In this document: positions 18,281-27,536 of the stretch, piece after piece
Layout of the letters: each line of letters opens with the position of its first letter
Position numbering within the stretch: position 1 is the stretch's first letter
NCBI RefSeq assembly: GCF_900129805.1
Contig: NZ_FQWY01000014.1
Location: 1 to 54,764 of the forward strand
Direction of reading: 5' to 3'
DNA: 54,764 bases
Source: Thermosyntropha lipolytica DSM 11003
Lineage (GTDB): Bacteria; Bacillota; Syntrophomonadia; Syntrophomonadales; Syntrophomonadaceae
Position numbers and translations under genes: made by a program
The notes under the pieces: generated by a model
The model's database searches: none
Seen by the model: the letters and a program-made list of their open reading frames with translations, nothing else
Told to the model about the DNA's origin: nothing

Positions 18281-20026
18281 CTATTTTACCTGGGCTAATC
18301 CCTGGTATACTTTGCCGCGTGGAGTATCCATGGTTATTATCATACCATCTTTCAATATACTGGTAGCATTCGCTGCTCCTACAATAACCGGGATATGATA
18401 AGTAAGTCCCATAATAGCTGCATTAGAAGTAAGTCCTCCTTCTTCAGCAATAAGGCCAGCTATTTTTTCCAGACAGGGAGCGAGCATTTCATCTGCCCCA
18501 GTAGTTACAACTATATCGCCTGCTTCTACTTTGGCTAAATCATCCGGATGAACTACTATTTTTACCCTGCCGCTTACGGCATCGCCTATCCCCATACCTT
18601 CCAGCAAGATATTACCCACCACATGCACCTTCAAAAGATTAGTCCCTCCCGAAACGCTTGCTCTAGTACCGGCAGTAAGCACTACCAGATCTCCATGTTT
18701 GATATAACCATTTTCTAAGGCTTTTTTTATCGATTCTTCAAAAAGCGCATCTGTCCCCTCGGTTTCATCAATAACTACCGGATATACTCCCCATACCAGG
18801 GCTAATTTATTAAATACCCGCCTATCCGGGGTAGCAGCAATAATCTTGGCCTGCGGCCGGTACTTGGCTACCATCTTGGCTGTATAGCCAGTACGGGTAG
18901 CAGTTATTATGGCTCCGGCATCCAGGTTGGCAGCCGTCGCACAGGTAGCATAACTTATAGCATCAGTCACCGAATTAGTACGGTGCAAAGCCTTGCGGCG
19001 CAGGATTTCATCATAAGCCAGATCTTCTTCTGCCCTTTTAGCAATACGGGCCATAGTTTCCACTACTATGACCGGATACTTGCCGGCAGCTGTCTCTCCG
19101 GAAAGCATTACTGCATCTGCTCCCCCGAATATAGCATTGGCTACATCAGAAACTTCCGCCCGGGTAGGACGCGGGTTATTGATCATGGATTCCAGCATCT
19201 GGGTAGCTATGATTACCATTTTGCCCGCCTGATTGCACTTTTCCACTATCTTGCGCTGCACCAGAGGCACTTCTTCTGCCGGTATCTCTACCCCTAAATC
19301 GCCCCTGGCCACCATAATGCCGTCAGCAACTTTTATTATGTCATCCAGGTTATTTACGGCTTCCTGGCTTTCTATTTTAGCAATTATATCGATATCAGCC
19401 CCCCTGCTTTCTAAAATGCGCCTTATCTCCAGAACATCATCTGCTGTGCGGACAAAAGAAGCCGCAATATAATCTACCTCATTTTCAATGCCGAAAATTA
19501 TATCTTCCTTATCCTTTTCACTTAGAAAAGGCAGGTTAAGAGGAACACCGGGAATATTTACCCCCTTTTTTTCTCCTAACTCGCCCCCGTTTATTACCCG
19601 GCAAACTATGTCGGTCCCCTTAATCTCTTCTACCAGAAGGCTTATAAGGCCATCAGCCAAAAGAATCGAAGTCCCTATTTCTATTTCTTCCGGCAAATGC
19701 GGGTAATTTACATGTACCTCCTTTTCATTGCCTATAATATCCCGGGTAGTAAGAACAAACCTCTGCCCGCTTAAAAGCTTTACTTTTCCTTTTTCCAGTT
19801 TCCCGGTTCTTATTTCCGGGCCCTTGGTATCCAGCATTATAGCCAGGGGTTCTCTTTTATCCCGCGCCACCAAACGAAGATTATCAATCCTTCTTTTATG
19901 TTCTTCGTGCGTGCCATGAGAAAAATTAAGCCGGGCCACATTCATGCCTTTTTGCAACATCTCTTCCAGTATTTCCACCTTTTCACTGGCTGGTCCAATA
20001 GTACAAATTATCTTAGTCTTGCGCAT
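18281..20026 (-). CDS. pyk: Pyruvate kinase with C-terminal PEP-utiliser mobile domain
   Basis: 581 residues. The catalytic core has KIICTIGPASEKVEILEEML at the N-terminus, MVARGDLGVEIPAEEVP, and the signature TRAEVSDVANAIFGGADAVM. Beyond the usual allosteric domain (about 350-470) there is an extra domain with LIAEEGGLTSNAAIMG, the swivelling PEP-utiliser (mobile) domain seen in Bacillus/Geobacillus-type enzymes; its LTSNAAI segment lacks the phosphohistidine of true PEP synthases. It makes ATP and pyruvate from PEP. It lies downstream of mtrB and dnaE on the same strand with a short gap (60 bases). Confidence 0.95.
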   Translation of the reverse strand: MRKTKIICTIGPASEKVEILEEMLQKGMNVARLNFSHGTHEEHKRRIDNLRLVARDKREPLAIMLDTKGPEIRTGKLEKGKVKLLSGQRFVLTTRDIIGNEKEVHVNYPHLPEEIEIGTSILLADGLISLLVEEIKGTDIVCRVINGGELGEKKGVNIPGVPLNLPFLSEKDKEDIIFGIENEVDYIAASFVRTADDVLEIRRILESRGADIDIIAKIESQEAVNNLDDIIKVADGIMVARGDLGVEIPAEEVPLVQRKIVEKCNQAGKMVIIATQMLESMINNPRPTRAEVSDVANAIFGGADAVMLSGETAAGKYPVIVVETMARIAKRAEEDLAYDEILRRKALHRTNSVTDAISYATCATAANLDAGAIITATRTGYTAKMVAKYRPQAKIIAATPDRRVFNKLALVWGVYPVVIDETEGTDALFEESIKKALENGYIKHGDLVVLTAGTRASVSGGTNLLKVHVVGNILLEGMGIGDAVSGRVKIVVHPDDLAKVEAGDIVVTTGADEMLAPCLEKIAGLIAEEGGLTSNAAIMGLTYHIPVIVGAANATSILKDGMIITMDTPRGKVYQGLAQVK

Positions 20027-20086
20027 ATATTCACCTCTTCCTTAAAATCTTCCCTTTCCCCCAGGCCTACTGCTCTTGCCCTCTTT

Positions 20087-20332
20087 TTATTTGCTTCCGC
20101 CCCCTGCACTTTCACTGGTTATAACTCCATGTTTAGTATAAATCTGGGCATGACCGCGTATCTTCATAGCCGAAGTATGTTCGGTAAACTGAAGGAGCAT
20201 AACTTCCCCTTTATCCAGTTTTTCTGTATGATGAAACTTGGTATCTTTGCCTCTGGTCAGTCCTATAATGGTAACCCCGTTTTCTAAAGCCTTTACCACT
20301 ACATATTCCTCTCCCAGGTAGTTATGATTCAT
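20087..20332 (-). CDS. mtrB: Tryptophan RNA-binding attenuation protein (TRAP)
   Basis: 81 residues, the size of Bacillus TRAP (MtrB). The tryptophan-pocket segments [12 protein letters not shown] and [14 protein letters not shown] are conserved. The KKR RNA-contact set is present at K38, K57 and R59, one position shifted from the Bacillus numbering. Established role: an 11-subunit ring that, when loaded with tryptophan, binds spaced (G/U)AG triplets in mRNA to terminate trp operon transcription or block translation. Here the gene is between dnaE (21 bases upstream) and pyk, not beside folE as in Bacillus. AAGGAGGG precedes the ATG. No trp genes are in the window. Confidence 0.92.
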   Translation of the reverse strand: MNHNYLGEEYVVVKALENGVTIIGLTRGKDTKFHHTEKLDKGEVMLLQFTEHTSAMKIRGHAQIYTKHGVITSESAGGGSK

Positions 20333-20353
20333 AAGACTCCCTCCTTGGCTTTT

Positions 20354-23300
20354 TTAAGCAAACCATACATTTCCCTTTCCACACATCTTCTCCAGTTCCT
20401 GCTTTAATTCCAAACTAGGCTTTACATTATAATCATCTTTTAATATTACCGGTTTTCCCTGCCTCCGATACAGAATAACCCTGGCCTTACCCTTATTCTT
20501 CCTTAATAAGCCTATAAGCATGTCCTTTAAACCATTTTCATCCTGCACTCCCTCCGGCAGCCTTATATGCAGTTCATTGATATCAGAAGACAGCCTTTTT
20601 ATCCGGTTAACTATCAGCTTGGGTTCCTCATCCTGATTATTGTAATAGCCTTCTATAACCAGAGGATAATCAGTACGCAGGTTATTTATGTTACTCCGGT
20701 AAGCAGAAGGAAACAAAAAGGCTTCCATACGCCCGGTCAAGTCCTCAACATTAAAGCGGGCATAATTTTCCCCCTTGCGGCTGGTGAGACGCCGCACCTC
20801 GGCTACCATACCGGCTACCTGCACATGTACTTCTTCCTCTTTCATTTTAAGCTCATCCAGGCTATGCGTGGCCAGTAGAGGTAAAACATTTCTATATTCC
20901 TCCAGAGGGTTGCGGGAAACATAAAAACCTAAAGCTTCCTTTTCCCGGCGCAAAAGCTCATCCCCACTTAATTCACCTACTTCCGGCAAGGAAGGCTCCT
21001 TAAATACCTCTTCGGTTTCTCCAAAAAGAGAAAGCTGATCACTATACTCGCTCTCCCTTATTTTAACTGCCAGTTCCATGTATTCTTCCATCACCATAAA
21101 AGCCTGTTTGCGGGTTATACCTAAGGAATCAAAACACCCGGCGGCAATAAGATTTTCCAACATCCTCTTGTTTATAACCCCCCAGTCTACCCGCCGGCAA
21201 AAATCAAAAAAGGAAGCAAAAGGCTTTTCCCGGCGCACTTCCACGATATTTTTGACCGCAGCCAGGCCTACATTTTTTATAGCTCCCAGCCCAAACCTTA
21301 TTCCTTCTTTTACTACGGTAAAATTTTCAAAACTTTCGTTTATATCCGGCGGCAAAATTTTTATCCCCAGCCGGCGGCATTCCTTAATATAAAAAACTAC
21401 TTTATCCTGGTTATCGATCACACTGGATAAAAAGGCACACATATATTCAGTCGGGTAATGGGCCTTAAGGTAAGCTGTTTGATAAGAAATCATGGCATAT
21501 GCAGCAGAATGGCTCTTATTAAAACCATAGCCGGCAAAACTCTCCATAAGGTCAAAAATATGCCCGGCGACCTCAGCATCTACTCCATTTTGGCGAGCAC
21601 CGTTTATAAACTTATCCCTCTGGGCTTTAAGCTCTTCCGGTTTTTTCTTACCCATAGCCCGGCGCAGCACATCAGCCTCTCCCAGGGTAAAACCTGCCAG
21701 CTCCTCGGCTACCCTCATCACCTGTTCCTGATAAAGCATAACCCCATAAGTTTCCTGGAGGATGCCCTCTAGAGCCGGGTGGGGATATTCTATCTTCTGC
21801 CTTCCATGTTTGCGGTTTATAAAATCTTCTACCATGCCGCTGCCTAAAGGTCCAGGGCGATAAAGAGCGATAACGGCAATTATATCTTCAAAACAACCCG
21901 GCTTAAGTTCAGTAAGTATCCTTCTTAAACCGTCACTTTCTAGCTGGAATACACCTATAGTATCTCCCCGGGATAAAAGCTTATAAACCTCAGGATCATC
22001 AAGAGGTATATTTTCCATCTGGATTTTTACCCCGTGTACTTTTTCGATGATATTAACCGCCCGTTCTATAACGGTGAGGGTTCTAAGCCCCAAAATATCC
22101 ATTTTAAGAAGGCCGATATCTTCAACCGTTTCTTTGGCAAATTGCGTAACCACATGTCCTTCCGGTGTTTTCTGCAAAGGAAGGATAGAGGTGAGTTTTT
22201 CCCTGCCTATTACCACCCCGGCGGCATGTATAGAAGCATGGCGGGGCATTCCTTCCAAAGCCCGGGCAATATCTACTATGCGCCTGGTCGTGTAATCACT
22301 CGCATAAGCCTGCATAAGTTCAGGCGATACTTTAAGCGCCCGATCTATAGTTACTCCCAGCTCAGCAGGAACCATCTTGGCTATCCTGTCTACTTCACTA
22401 TAAGGAACATTCAAGGCCCTTCCCACATCACGTATGGCCGCCCGGGCGGCCATAGTTCCAAAAGTTATAATCTGCGCCACCTTATCGGCACCATATTTAT
22501 TGATAATATACTCAATAACCTTATCCCTTTTTTCAAAACAAAAATCGATATCAATATCAGGCATGCTTATCCGTTCTGGATTTAAAAACCGTTCAAAAAG
22601 CAGATCATATTTAATAGGATCTATGGTAGTAATCCCCAAAACATAAGAAACCAGGCTACCCGCTGCCGAACCTCTTCCTGGCCCTACCGGAATGCGGTTA
22701 GCCCGAGCCCAGTTGACCAGATCCTGCACGATCAAGAAATACGGGGCAAATCCCATCTCATTTATTATTTTAAGCTCATAACTAAGCCTGTTTTCCAATT
22801 CCCGGGAGGGATGCGGGAATTTCTCCTTAAACTTTTTCTCCACCAGCTCAGTCAGGTAAGATTCTTCAGTATAGCCAGCAGGAATCGTAAAATAAGGCAG
22901 GTGAAACTGTCCAAAATGGAAATCCAGATGGCATCTTTCGGCTATCAGCCAGGTATTTTCCAGAGCTTCGGGATAATCAGCAAACAAATCCCGCATTTCC
23001 TGCTCTGATTTTAAATAAAACTCACTATTGGGAAAGCGGAGTCTTTTTTCATCATCAATGGTAGAAGCTGTCTGAATACAGAGAAGAACATCATGTACCG
23101 GAGCATCTTTCCTGTCAATATAATGTACATCATTGGTAGCTACCAGGGGTATACCGGTAGCCTGGCTTATCCTTTTAAGTTCGCTGCATATATATTTTTC
23201 TTCCTTTAAACCATGATCCTGCAGTTCAAGATAAAAATTGCCCCGTCCAAAAAGTTCATCCATAAAAAGAGAGGTCTGAAGGGCCTTATCATATTGGCCT

Positions 23301-23749
23301 TTCAGTATAAGCTGAGGAATTTCTCCCGCCACACACCCCGAAAGGGCAATAAGCCCTTCGTGATGCTTTGCCAAAAGCTCCCTGTCCACCCGGGGCTTAT
23401 AATAAAAACCTTCCAGATAAGCCTTGCTTACCAGCTCAATAAGGTTTTTATAGCCTTTATCATCCGCACAGAGCAGAACTAAATGGTACTGATCATCATC
23501 TAGCTTAACTTCCCGGTCAAAACGGCTGCGCGTAGCAACATAAACTTCACAGCCGATAACCGGCTTAATTCCTTGTTTTTTAGCCTCCCGATAAAAATCA
23601 ATTACCCCGTAAAGAACTCCATGGTCGGTAATGGCCAAAGCCGGCATTTCAAGTTCACAGGCCCTTTTTACCAGCTCTTTAATGCGGCAGGCCCCATCCA
23701 AAAGGCTGTATTCCGTATGATTATGTAAATGTACAAAACCTCTCCTCAT
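20354..23749 (-). CDS. dnaE: DNA polymerase III alpha subunit (DnaE type)
   Basis: 1131 residues. The N-terminal PHP domain opens with HLHNHTEYSLLDGACR and keeps its histidines (also LAITDHGVLYG), so it may bind metal. The palm domain has GPGRGSAAGSLVSYVLGIT and the catalytic PDIDIDFCFEKRDKVIEY. GYGFNKSHSAAYAMISYQTA is typical of the fingers/beta-binding region. A clamp-binding motif QLSLFG lies in SDQLSLFGETEE, in the C-terminal fifth. An OB-fold (VAGMVAEVRRLTSRKGENYA) closes the protein. It elongates chromosomal DNA as part of the replicase. The ATG start is preceded by AGGAGAGG. Confidence 0.97.
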   Translation of the reverse strand: MRRGFVHLHNHTEYSLLDGACRIKELVKRACELEMPALAITDHGVLYGVIDFYREAKKQGIKPVIGCEVYVATRSRFDREVKLDDDQYHLVLLCADDKGYKNLIELVSKAYLEGFYYKPRVDRELLAKHHEGLIALSGCVAGEIPQLILKGQYDKALQTSLFMDELFGRGNFYLELQDHGLKEEKYICSELKRISQATGIPLVATNDVHYIDRKDAPVHDVLLCIQTASTIDDEKRLRFPNSEFYLKSEQEMRDLFADYPEALENTWLIAERCHLDFHFGQFHLPYFTIPAGYTEESYLTELVEKKFKEKFPHPSRELENRLSYELKIINEMGFAPYFLIVQDLVNWARANRIPVGPGRGSAAGSLVSYVLGITTIDPIKYDLLFERFLNPERISMPDIDIDFCFEKRDKVIEYIINKYGADKVAQIITFGTMAARAAIRDVGRALNVPYSEVDRIAKMVPAELGVTIDRALKVSPELMQAYASDYTTRRIVDIARALEGMPRHASIHAAGVVIGREKLTSILPLQKTPEGHVVTQFAKETVEDIGLLKMDILGLRTLTVIERAVNIIEKVHGVKIQMENIPLDDPEVYKLLSRGDTIGVFQLESDGLRRILTELKPGCFEDIIAVIALYRPGPLGSGMVEDFINRKHGRQKIEYPHPALEGILQETYGVMLYQEQVMRVAEELAGFTLGEADVLRRAMGKKKPEELKAQRDKFINGARQNGVDAEVAGHIFDLMESFAGYGFNKSHSAAYAMISYQTAYLKAHYPTEYMCAFLSSVIDNQDKVVFYIKECRRLGIKILPPDINESFENFTVVKEGIRFGLGAIKNVGLAAVKNIVEVRREKPFASFFDFCRRVDWGVINKRMLENLIAAGCFDSLGITRKQAFMVMEEYMELAVKIRESEYSDQLSLFGETEEVFKEPSLPEVGELSGDELLRREKEALGFYVSRNPLEEYRNVLPLLATHSLDELKMKEEEVHVQVAGMVAEVRRLTSRKGENYARFNVEDLTGRMEAFLFPSAYRSNINNLRTDYPLVIEGYYNNQDEEPKLIVNRIKRLSSDINELHIRLPEGVQDENGLKDMLIGLLRKNKGKARVILYRRQGKPVILKDDYNVKPSLELKQELEKMCGKGNVWFA

Positions 23750-23800
23750 AGCCTCTCCTGTCCTATTCCACCTTAATATATATTAATTTATTATAGCAGA

Positions 23801-23828
23801 AAAAGAGAGCCGCTCGCTGACTCTCTTC
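23801..23828 (-). terminator. Terminator after the small spore protein gene
   Basis: On the minus strand AGAGAG and CTCTCT flank a short GC-rich loop region and are followed by TTTTT. It lies between the spore protein gene and dnaE. Confidence 0.65.
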
Positions 23829-23837
23829 CTAAACCTT

Positions 23838-24029
23838 TCATTCTTCTTTCTTTTTATGCCTCAACCGTTTGCTCATGATCCCTCCTATCCTTCCACAGGC
23901 TGCATTGCTTAAGGAATCCCAGCCTTCCCTTTCTATTTGTTCCCACAGGCCTAATTCTTTGGCTATCTCTATCTTGAGCAAATCCTTCTCGCTTAAAACC
24001 TTCTTCTTTTTATTCGGAATAAACAACAC
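23838..24029 (-). CDS. Small acid-soluble spore protein, alpha/beta type
   Basis: About 60 residues. The core KIEIAKELGLWEQIEREGW, then DSLSNAACGRIGGIMSKR, matches the alpha/beta SASP pattern: a KxEIAxELG helix, an EGW turn with the GPR protease-site-like glutamate, and a GxIGGxMxKRL helix. Such proteins coat and protect spore DNA. The start is unclear: the GTG at 24027-24029 overlaps the GGAGG Shine-Dalgarno, the next TTG is only two bases from it, and the codon at ideal spacing is an ATT. The gene shows that the organism can probably form endospores. Confidence 0.78.
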   Translation of the reverse strand: MLFIPNKKKKVLSEKDLLKIEIAKELGLWEQIEREGWDSLSNAACGRIGGIMSKRLRHKKKEE

Positions 24030-24102
24030 CTCCGCCTAAAGTTCTTCTTAATATATATATTCCCTTTAAGCAGAGGCTTTTTGCCTGCCAATTTAAGTAA
24101 GG

Positions 24103-24402
24103 TTATTCAAAAGCTGCTAAAGAAGTCTTTATAACTTCCATGCCGCTTACATAATAAGCAAGCCTTACCACTTCTTTTATTTCTTCTTCCGTAGCTCCTT
24201 TTTCCCGGGCTTTTTGCGCTAAAACCCTTACCCCTTCTGCTGCCCCCTTGGCTATATCTAGAGCAAGAACGATAAGGTACTTGGTTTTTTCATCCAGAGC
24301 CGAAGTAGCCATAGCCTTATCCAGAACTTCTTTTAGACATCTGTAAAATTCCTCATCATAAAGGCTGAATTTTTCTACAAACCAGGGTAATCTGTCCGGC
24401 AT
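24103..24402 (-). CDS. Carboxymuconolactone decarboxylase (AhpD-fold) family protein lacking the redox CxxC
   Basis: 99 residues, all helical, matching the CMD/AhpD family. Typical parts are LDEKTKYLIVLALDIAKGA, then QKAREKGATEEEIKEVVRLA. Where AhpD-like proteins carry CxxC(x)nH, this one reads GAAEGVRV, so it contains no cysteine and cannot be a thiol peroxidase. It could be a decarboxylase-like or structural member. It is a single gene preceded by AGGAGATGAG. Function unknown. Confidence 0.7.
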   Translation of the reverse strand: MPDRLPWFVEKFSLYDEEFYRCLKEVLDKAMATSALDEKTKYLIVLALDIAKGAAEGVRVLAQKAREKGATEEEIKEVVRLAYYVSGMEVIKTSLAAFE

Positions 24403-24522
24403 AAAAACTCATCTCCTTTCTTAATAAGAAAAAAATTAAAAAATTTTTAAATCATAAAAAGGAATTTTAAGGAAAATATAGAAAATAGTTGTTATTATCC
24501 TGATTATTAAGGAGGATGAATC

Positions 24523-25683
24523 ATGTTTTTCACTTTTTTAAATAAGGAAAATCCCTGCTGCTTGGATTTTTCGATTTTCCAAAGCTACCCTCCCGCCAAG
24601 GTATTATTTTATTTCTATAATGCCGCCCTTAAGATACCGGTAGAATATTATCTAAAATTAAGCGAAGAAGCCCAGCCCACCTCCTGTCAAAAAGCCTGGC
24701 TCTCTTTTCTGGAAGATAACCTTAAAATAATCGAAGATATCGAAAACTTTGTTGCCAATGAATACCTGGAAAACCTGGGCCCTTATTATTATCCTTTTAC
24801 CAATACCTGTTTTTATTTTATCAAAGGTAAGGAAGAAGAGAGGATTACTGCTGAAGATTTAAGTATACTGGAAAATCTCAGACAAAGCCCGGATATGGAT
24901 AAAGAAATACACGACTATTACAAAGCACGCAAAAACAGCAAAAAGCCCTATAAAACCAAAGAAGAGCTTTTGAAAGATATAAATATGTGTATAGCCAGCC
25001 TTAAGGAAACGGAAATTTTAAACCGGCACATCAACTTTCTGCATAAGCTGCTGGAAAATAGATCAGGCATATTAGAACAGGAAGAAATAATGCCTTTTAA
25101 GCCTGATAATATCCCTTCCAAACCTCAAAAACCAGAAAAAACCGGGGTTAATAAAGAAAACCTTATCTTCTTTAATTTTAGCAAAAAAACTAAAGCCAAA
25201 AGCTCTGAAATCTATCACCAGGAGCGAAAAATATATTTTATCAGATACCGTGAATACGAAAAAGCCTGTGATCGCTATAAAGAAGTCCTTAAAGACTGGG
25301 AAAATATAAAGCAAGAATTCATAAATAAATGCGAGCAGGAAATCAGAGAAATCGAGCACCGACTTAAACAGGCACACCGGGCTTTAGATGTCTACAATAC
25401 TATAATAGAAAGATCTTTTATCCACAGCAACTACCAGGAGGTAAAAACCTTAGAAGCTTTTAAGAATTATCTGGAAACCGGAAGAGCCATCAGTTTACAG
25501 GAATGCATGAACATCTATGAAGAAGAAAAATACTGGCAGGAAATAAGAGACAGCCAGTATCGTATCGAAAATACCATCTACTTTTTGCAGAACATCAATC
25601 TAGCAGAATACCGGGAAGAAGAAATCCTAAGCCAGCTGCGCAGTCTCGAAAATAAAGTAGAAAATAAACTCCTCCCTGGATAA
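24523..25683 (+). CDS. Hypothetical protein, helical/coiled-coil
   Basis: 386 residues; I do not recognise the family. No signal peptide or membrane segment is visible. The N-terminal third (YPPAKVLFYFYNAALKIPVE; YYYPFTNTCFYFIKGKEEE) looks globular and rich in Tyr and Phe. The remainder is charged and predicted helical, with heptad-like stretches around residues 235-300 (EYEKACDRYKEVLKDWENIK; CEQEIREIEHRLKQAHRALD). AAGGAGG lies eight bases before the ATG, so it is well translated. It converges on another unrecognised coiled-coil gene across a shared terminator. Confidence 0.6.
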   Translation: MFFTFLNKENPCCLDFSIFQSYPPAKVLFYFYNAALKIPVEYYLKLSEEAQPTSCQKAWLSFLEDNLKIIEDIENFVANEYLENLGPYYYPFTNTCFYFIKGKEEERITAEDLSILENLRQSPDMDKEIHDYYKARKNSKKPYKTKEELLKDINMCIASLKETEILNRHINFLHKLLENRSGILEQEEIMPFKPDNIPSKPQKPEKTGVNKENLIFFNFSKKTKAKSSEIYHQERKIYFIRYREYEKACDRYKEVLKDWENIKQEFINKCEQEIREIEHRLKQAHRALDVYNTIIERSFIHSNYQEVKTLEAFKNYLETGRAISLQECMNIYEEEKYWQEIRDSQYRIENTIYFLQNINLAEYREEEILSQLRSLENKVENKLLPG

Positions 25684-25696
25684 ATGCGAACAGGAA

Positions 25697-25727
25697 AAGG
25701 CAGGATTTTTTTATCTCCTGCCTCTTT
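25697..25727. terminator. Bidirectional terminator between the two unknown coiled-coil genes
   Basis: AAGGCAGGA and TCCTGCCT form a stem around a T-rich loop, with T-rich and A-rich flanks. It is placed between two convergent genes. Confidence 0.65.
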
Positions 25728-25731
25728 AATC

Positions 25732-27501
25732 CTAAAACGCCATAAACTTCAGCCTGGCTATACTCTCTATTTCCCTGGCAATAATCAGGGCTACTGAGCG
25801 ATAACATATATACCGCATATAATCAATTTCTTCTTCATTTTCTAATCCCTGCGGTTCATTTTGCAGGGGATCTATATACCTGTTTCTTAATTTCCAGGCG
25901 GCCAATAAATATCCAGTTAAAAGGTATATATCCTCCTTCTCCTTGCTATCACCACAGGCCAGCTCTATAAATAAAAACCAGGCAGCCAAAGCAATATTAT
26001 CCGGAACTGTTCTTACATAAGGGTTATGGCAAAAGGAATGAAACATGCGGGGAAAAATATCTTCTAGATAGATCTTAAGCCCTTCTTTCTCATTTTCTAC
26101 CATCTGTTTTATCCTTTGATACAGCTCGGCATAATCTTCCTTCTGGACTTTTTCTTTAAGATCTCTTTTTAGTCTGATACCCTCTTCCCCTATCCTTATA
26201 CTGCTCAATACCAGATCTTCCAGAACGGCTGCATAAAGGAGCAAAGGATAAGCCCCGTTATCTATGATGCCTGACAGCTTCTTTTCCTGGTATAGCTGAT
26301 ATAAAATCTCTGCTTCCAGCAAGTTTTTAAACCACACCGCCTGCCGGGGATTACTTATAGCATAAGAAATGCCTGGAACTTCCTGTTCTACAATCTGTTT
26401 TATACCAGATAAGAGCTCTTCTTTGTCATCGGCTCCTATCTTATCTTTTAGAAGATACAGCTCTTCCTTTAGCTTCTGCCATCTCCGTTCTAAAAGCACA
26501 TCATGCCAGGCCAGAGTAAGCATAATTTCTTCTGCCTTTTCCTGCAAAGATGATGACTGGTGATTTAATTCATTTAATCTCTTTAAAACCAGGGTGCTTT
26601 CATTTTTGCCGCTTTCTATAAGACGGGTTAGGTTATCATTTATTTCTTCCAGGATATTCATTATGCGCTGGGTAAGCTTTTGCATCTTCCCCACCAGATC
26701 AGCAGCGTAATCAGCCAGCTCGCCGGCCATTTCCTCCCGAAAAACTTTCACCCGGTTTTCCAGCGATTTCTGCAAAATCCCGGTAAACTGCTCTACCAGC
26801 TTGTAAACATCAAAATACTGAGTAATATCCTGGTCAGCAGGCTGGTCTTTAACCTGCTCTCTTAGCAGTTTATAAATATAATCATAGAAAATCTCTTTCT
26901 CATTATGCAGCCCATCTTGTAAGTTTTTAGCCTTATTTTGCAGAAACCGCTCCAGATCATCACTGTTCCTTACCGGCAAAATATCTAATTCGCCGGTTAT
27001 GCTGGACAGCATGTCGACATTTTCTCCTAATTTATTTATAAGCTTATATCTCTCCTCATTCCCGGAGCGCACTATCTTTAAAACCGGCCTTATTTCATTT
27101 ATGTGCTTTTCTACCTCCCGGGAAAAATCCTGCCCGGCCTGCCAGAACCAGCGCAGGTTTTCTTCAAACTCCTGGTGCATCTCATCCAGCAGAGGCTCTA
27201 AAACCTCTTTCACTTCCCGCGCAAAAGCTTCTTCACATAGAGGTTTTATTTCCCTTAAAAGATCCTGTACCTTATTTTCAACTTCCACCTCTCTGGCTTC
27301 TGCCTCCCGGTCATAAGCCAGAGTATGGATAAAAAATATGCCCATAATTCCTAGGCCTATAAATACCAAAAGGAGGGGATAAGAAAACCTCCCGGCCAGA
27401 GCCAAAAAGGTTAGCCCATTGATTAAGATCAAAAGCCAGAGCATAATCCATAAACTGCGGTTATGATACATGCTGTTTCTGAGCCTTGCTCCCAAATTCA
27501 C
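25732..27501 (-). CDS. Hypothetical membrane protein with two N-terminal TM helices and long coiled coil
   Basis: 589 residues; family not recognised. Two closely spaced membrane helices (about residues 18-37 and 41-64: SLWIMLWLLILINGLTFLAL, LLLVFIGLGIMGIFFIHTLA) form a hairpin. A long cytoplasmic helical region follows (about 70-340), and then a globular C-terminus (about 370-589). The general shape recalls chemoreceptors, but the methyl-accepting signalling hairpin signature is absent and there is no periplasmic domain. A segment MLTLAWHDVLLERRWQKL faintly resembles the QFQDxxRQ motif of CheZ-like phosphatases; this is only a suggestion. The GTG start has AGGTGG seven bases upstream. Confidence 0.6.
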   Translation of the reverse strand: MNLGARLRNSMYHNRSLWIMLWLLILINGLTFLALAGRFSYPLLLVFIGLGIMGIFFIHTLAYDREAEAREVEVENKVQDLLREIKPLCEEAFAREVKEVLEPLLDEMHQEFEENLRWFWQAGQDFSREVEKHINEIRPVLKIVRSGNEERYKLINKLGENVDMLSSITGELDILPVRNSDDLERFLQNKAKNLQDGLHNEKEIFYDYIYKLLREQVKDQPADQDITQYFDVYKLVEQFTGILQKSLENRVKVFREEMAGELADYAADLVGKMQKLTQRIMNILEEINDNLTRLIESGKNESTLVLKRLNELNHQSSSLQEKAEEIMLTLAWHDVLLERRWQKLKEELYLLKDKIGADDKEELLSGIKQIVEQEVPGISYAISNPRQAVWFKNLLEAEILYQLYQEKKLSGIIDNGAYPLLLYAAVLEDLVLSSIRIGEEGIRLKRDLKEKVQKEDYAELYQRIKQMVENEKEGLKIYLEDIFPRMFHSFCHNPYVRTVPDNIALAAWFLFIELACGDSKEKEDIYLLTGYLLAAWKLRNRYIDPLQNEPQGLENEEEIDYMRYICYRSVALIIAREIESIARLKFMAF

Positions 27502-27536
27502 CTCTATACCACCTCAAAATATATATCGCCTATACT

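Noticed and set aside
22034-22585. 183-aa plus-strand open frame inside dnaE
   Set aside because: It is antisense to a conserved catalytic region of dnaE, has no ribosome binding site, and its composition is that of a shadow frame.
25732-27501. Methyl-accepting chemotaxis protein
   Set aside because: Long coiled coil and TM helices fit, but the highly conserved signalling hairpin tip and a sensor domain are absent.
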